Source: Alistipes sp.
Lineage (GTDB): Bacteria > Bacteroidota > Bacteroidia > Bacteroidales > Rikenellaceae
Length of the DNA stretch: 8,207 bases
Assembly: GCA_017391435.1 (NCBI GenBank)
Contig: JAFOYS010000044.1
Location: 1 to 8,207 of the forward strand
Direction of reading: 5' to 3'
The position numbers and the translations under genes were made by a program. Each line of letters starts with the position of its first letter. The first letter of the stretch is position 1. The notes beneath the pieces were generated by a model, which was not told the DNA's origin, ran no database searches, and saw nothing but the letters and a program-made list of their open reading frames with translations. Shown here one piece after another: positions 5,836 to 8,207 of the stretch.

Positions 5836-6924
5836 ATGAAATTGTTCTTGCAGAAATTAGCAGCTACATTGTACGGAATGGTTATTCGCGTACGAAATAC
5901 ATTGTTTGATAAGGATATTCTAAAGGGTGTTGAGTTCAACATTCCTATTGTTTGTATCGGCAATATCACTGCTGGTGGCACAGGCAAAACCCCTATGGTT
6001 GAGCTGATGGTTTCACACTTCAGTAAGAGCCGTAATGTGGCGGTACTTTCTCGTGGTTACAAGCGCAAAACTAAGGGCTATAAGGTTGTAGATACCTTTG
6101 ATAACTACACCGATGTCGGTGATGAGCCTCTACAGATTAAGCGTAAGTTTCCACATATACAGGTTATCGTTTGTGAGAATCGTGTAGCGGGTATCAATCG
6201 CATCCGCCAGGAGTTTAAGGATGTAAATCTGATAATTATGGACGACGGTTTCCAGCATCGTTGGGTAAAACCGTACCTCAATATCGTGATGATTGACTAC
6301 ACCCGTCCTGTGGACAAGGATTACTTTATGCCAGCAGGTCAGCTCCGTGATAGTATGGACTCTTTAGACAGAGCAAATATCTTTGTCTTTACAAAGTGCC
6401 CTCTCTATATCCGCCAGCAGACAATGAGCCTTATGCAGGCTGGTCTTAGGAAGAAGCCTTCTCAGGTACTCTTTTTCAGCCGTCAACGCTGTACAGATGT
6501 CCGCTCACTTGATGGAATACCAGTGATTCTTCCTGTTCATAGCAAGGTTATTGCAGTGTCAGGTATTGGAAACAATGACTCCTTCTTTGCAGGTATTACA
6601 AACCGTTATAAGGTGCTTCATAAGATTGGTTTTGAGGATCATCACAACTATAGTAGTGCCGATGTAGAGCTTCTTCAGGCAGCCTTTGATGCCCACCCAG
6701 AGGCGTCGTTCTTGCTCACAACGGAGAAGGATGCCGTAAAGCTTGCAAACTTAACCTCGCTGCCAGACTCACTCCGTAGCCGTATCTTCTACGAGTGTAT
6801 TGGTATGGAGTTTATACCTTACAATACAGATGAGAGCCCAGAGAGAGTTGAGCAGTCACTGTACGATTTATTAGATTACGAGATTAAAAGATTTAACGAT
6901 GGAACACATATTAGAGGCTGTTAA
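5836..6924 (+). CDS. lpxK: Tetraacyldisaccharide 4'-kinase (lipid A biosynthesis)
   Basis: LpxK transfers the ATP gamma-phosphate to the 4' position of the tetraacyl disaccharide to make lipid IVA, at the cytoplasmic face of the inner membrane. The 362-residue protein starts with a membrane-associating amphipathic helix (about 3-24, ending RNTLFDKDIL). It has the P-loop GNITAGGTGKTP (42-53), LSRGYKRK (71-78), GDEPLQ with Asp96, MDDGFQHR (135-142) and FEDHHNY (266-272). These correspond to the Walker A loop and to the conserved Asp and His residues implicated in catalysis in Aquifex LpxK. TTEKDAVKL (295-303) is a further family motif. Length is close to the family norm. The ATG at 5836 is preferred to the TTG at 5818, because a promoter match ends at 5813. 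Its end overlaps punA by 26 bases. It is divergent from the M23-lipoprotein operon. Confidence 0.95.
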   Translation: MKLFLQKLAATLYGMVIRVRNTLFDKDILKGVEFNIPIVCIGNITAGGTGKTPMVELMVSHFSKSRNVAVLSRGYKRKTKGYKVVDTFDNYTDVGDEPLQIKRKFPHIQVIVCENRVAGINRIRQEFKDVNLIIMDDGFQHRWVKPYLNIVMIDYTRPVDKDYFMPAGQLRDSMDSLDRANIFVFTKCPLYIRQQTMSLMQAGLRKKPSQVLFFSRQRCTDVRSLDGIPVILPVHSKVIAVSGIGNNDSFFAGITNRYKVLHKIGFEDHHNYSSADVELLQAAFDAHPEASFLLTTEKDAVKLANLTSLPDSLRSRIFYECIGMEFIPYNTDESPERVEQSLYDLLDYEIKRFNDGTHIRGC

Positions 6925-7702
6925 CTATCTTAACGGCGTTACTTCAAATTTTAACCCCGCAGTGGGTATTATTCTTGGCACCGGCTTAGGTGGTTTTGTA
7001 GAGAATATAGATGTGCAATACTCAATACCGTACGGCGAAATTCCAAATATGCCAGTTTCTACCGTAGAGGGTCACGCTGGCCGATTGATTTTTGGTACTG
7101 TAGCAGGTGTGAAGGTTGTCGCTATGCAGGGCCGTTTCCACTACTACGAGGGGTATAATATGAAGCAGGTAACATTCCCAGTGCGTGTGCTTGCAAAGTT
7201 GGGTATCAATTACCTCTTTGTCTCTAATGCCAGCGGTGGTATTAACACCTCTTTCTGCGTTGGCGACCTTATGGTTATTACTGACCATATAAATCTGCTT
7301 CCAAATCCACTTATTGGCCCTAATATGGCTGAGTTTGGCCCTCGCTTTCCAGATATGCACGACTGCTATAGCAAAGCTGTAAGAGATAAGGCTACTAATA
7401 TTGCAAACGACCTTAACATCAAGTTGCAGTATGGTGTATATGTTGGCACTACAGGCCCTACTTTTGAGACTCAGGCAGAGTATCGCTACTTTAAGGCTAT
7501 TGGCGGCGATGCTGTTGGTATGAGTACAGTCCCAGAGACTATTGTCGCTCGCCATATGGGTGTGCCAGTGTTCGGTATGTCTGTTATTACAAACTGCGGT
7601 CTGAGCGACCAGAAGGGTGATCACGAGGATGTACAGCTCCAGGGACGACTTGCCGGTGAGCGTATGAGCAAATTATTTGTTGAGTTAATTAAGCAGTTAT
7701 AA
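6899..7702 (+). CDS. punA: Purine nucleoside phosphorylase, trimeric PNP/MTAP class
   Basis: The enzyme splits purine (deoxy)nucleosides, typically inosine and guanosine, with phosphate to free base and (deoxy)ribose 1-phosphate, in cytoplasmic purine salvage. The 267-residue length fits the trimeric class, not the DeoD hexamer. Motifs: GIILGTGLGG (23-32, phosphate-binding Ser/Thr region), GHAGR (58-62), MQGRFHYYEGY (76-86), VSNASGGIN (108-116), GPTFETQAEYR (186-196), VGMSTVPE (206-213) and VITNCG (229-234). By eye, human PNP residues His64, Arg84, His86, Tyr88, Glu201, Met219, Ser220 and Asn243 match His59, Arg79, His81, Tyr83, Glu190, Met208, Ser209 and Asn232. The ATG lies within the lpxK end, a 26-base overlap, and ssb follows after 2 bases, so translation is probably coupled. 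The Glu and Asn pair favours 6-oxopurines over methylthioadenosine. Confidence 0.93.
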   Translation: MEHILEAVNYLNGVTSNFNPAVGIILGTGLGGFVENIDVQYSIPYGEIPNMPVSTVEGHAGRLIFGTVAGVKVVAMQGRFHYYEGYNMKQVTFPVRVLAKLGINYLFVSNASGGINTSFCVGDLMVITDHINLLPNPLIGPNMAEFGPRFPDMHDCYSKAVRDKATNIANDLNIKLQYGVYVGTTGPTFETQAEYRYFKAIGGDAVGMSTVPETIVARHMGVPVFGMSVITNCGLSDQKGDHEDVQLQGRLAGERMSKLFVELIKQL

Positions 7703-7704
7703 TA

Positions 7705-8207
7705 ATGATAAACAAAGTTATTCTTGTCGGTAATGTTGGTGCCGACCCTGAGGTTAGAAGCCTTGAAAGTGGTGTTAAAACGGCTCGTCTGCGTGTTGCT
7801 ACTACTGAGCGTTTCTTTAACCGTCAGACTAATGAGTCCTCTGAGCAGACTGAGTGGCATACCGTGATCTTTTGGCGTGGCCTTGCAGATGTTGTAGATA
7901 AGTATGTTCGCAAGGGTAGTCAGATATATGTTGAGGGCTCTATCCACTACCGTGATTGGCAGGGAAACGATGGCCAGCGCCATTTTGTTACAGAGATTAC
8001 AGCTTCTGAGCTTAAACTCCTTGGTCGTCGTACTGAGGGTGGTCAGCAGCAACAGCAGTATGGCCAGCCATCTCATCAGCCGCAGCAGTTTGTTCGCCAG
8101 CAGGAGCCTCAGTACACTGCTCCACAGTATCCACAGCCTTCAGCACCTGCACAGCCTTCTGTTCAGCCACAAGCGCCGGTAGATGTGCCTATGGATGATG
8201 ATCTTCC
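7705..8207 (+). CDS. ssb: Single-stranded DNA-binding protein, 3' end cut by window
   Basis: Ssb coats single-stranded DNA in replication, recombination and repair. 167 full codons are present and the frame is still open at the window end. The OB-fold part (1-107) begins MINKVILVGNVGADPEVR, with TEWHTVIFWRGLADVVDKYVRKG (49-71; Trp51 and Trp57), YVEGSIHYRDWQ (75-86) and an ELKLLG strand (102-107). A flexible tail (112-160) is rich in Gln and Pro, with several QP and PQ pairs. The last visible residues, PMDDDL plus a CC, point to the usual acidic MDDDLPF-type tip that recruits partner proteins, so only about two codons and the stop should be missing. The ATG sits 2 bases after the punA stop without a Shine-Dalgarno. 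It is probably the third gene of the lpxK operon. Confidence 0.96.
   Translation, partial: MINKVILVGNVGADPEVRSLESGVKTARLRVATTERFFNRQTNESSEQTEWHTVIFWRGLADVVDKYVRKGSQIYVEGSIHYRDWQGNDGQRHFVTEITASELKLLGRRTEGGQQQQQYGQPSHQPQQFVRQQEPQYTAPQYPQPSAPAQPSVQPQAPVDVPMDDDL

Noticed and set aside
7022..7624. 200-codon open frame on the minus strand opposite punA
   Set aside because: It lies wholly antisense to a well-conserved enzyme, and its translation is rich in Cys, His, Ser and Asn with no domain or membrane pattern. It is a shadow of the coding strand.
7621..8076. 151-codon minus-strand frame opposite ssb
   Set aside because: Antisense to a clear Ssb gene, with low-complexity Leu/Thr/Ser/Asn translation and no recognisable motif.
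8040..8180. Repetitive CAG/CCA-rich stretch as a possible DNA repeat array
   Set aside because: It is the Gln/Pro-rich flexible tail of Ssb; units are irregular and in frame with the protein, not a tandem DNA repeat or CRISPR.
1..8207. Mobile element, defence island, CRISPR or RNA gene
   Set aside because: No transposase, integrase, long terminal repeats, regularly spaced repeats, tRNA cloverleaf or rRNA segment was seen; nearly all of the sequence is accounted for by compact core and envelope genes.

Overview
The window looks like ordinary chromosome from a member of the Bacteroidota, most likely order Bacteroidales. The evidence is a LpxK/Gram-negative envelope gene set, a promoter matching the Bacteroidota -33/-7 pattern (TTG, 19 bases, TAACTTTG), no clear Shine-Dalgarno sequences at most starts, a lipoprotein signal followed by a short acidic run, and an AMP-binding protein and an M23 peptidase of types I recall from this phylum. 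I cannot place the family or genus. No mobile element, CRISPR array, tRNA or rRNA was seen, and no stretch over 300 bases lacks a gene.

Layout. Positions 1-213 are the 3' end of a plus-strand DUF418/YeiB-type membrane protein. It converges on a minus-strand block, with one hairpin (218-245) between them that can serve both strands. The minus-strand block is read from 5697 down to 249. It holds an M23-peptidase lipoprotein, a YhbP/UPF0306-like small protein, ispD, a two-helix membrane protein with a PH-like domain, a four-helix membrane protein with a LytTR DNA-binding domain, and a long-chain acyl-CoA synthetase-like AMP-binding protein. The first five genes are separated by 1 to 4 bases or overlap by 8 to 19 bases, so they look like one operon. 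The last is 50 bases further on and has a 17-base dyad in the gap. A 138-base divergent promoter region (5698-5835) separates this block from a plus-strand operon of lpxK, punA (purine nucleoside phosphorylase) and ssb. The ssb gene runs off the window only a few codons before its expected end.

How the genes may work together. Much of the content concerns the cell envelope: peptidoglycan cleavage (M23 lipoprotein), lipid A phosphorylation (LpxK), isoprenoid precursor for lipid carriers and quinones (IspD), and fatty-acid activation (AMP-binding protein). PunA (purine salvage) and Ssb (DNA maintenance) probably share the lpxK transcript for expression reasons rather than function. The least understood part is the translationally coupled PH-like/LytTR pair. 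It could be a membrane-bound sensing and transcription unit inside an envelope operon, but that is inference. I found no convincing new defence, mobile or secretion system. The best leads are the PH/LytTR pair, the apparently leaderless M23 transcript, and the active-site substitutions in the M23 and AMP-binding proteins.
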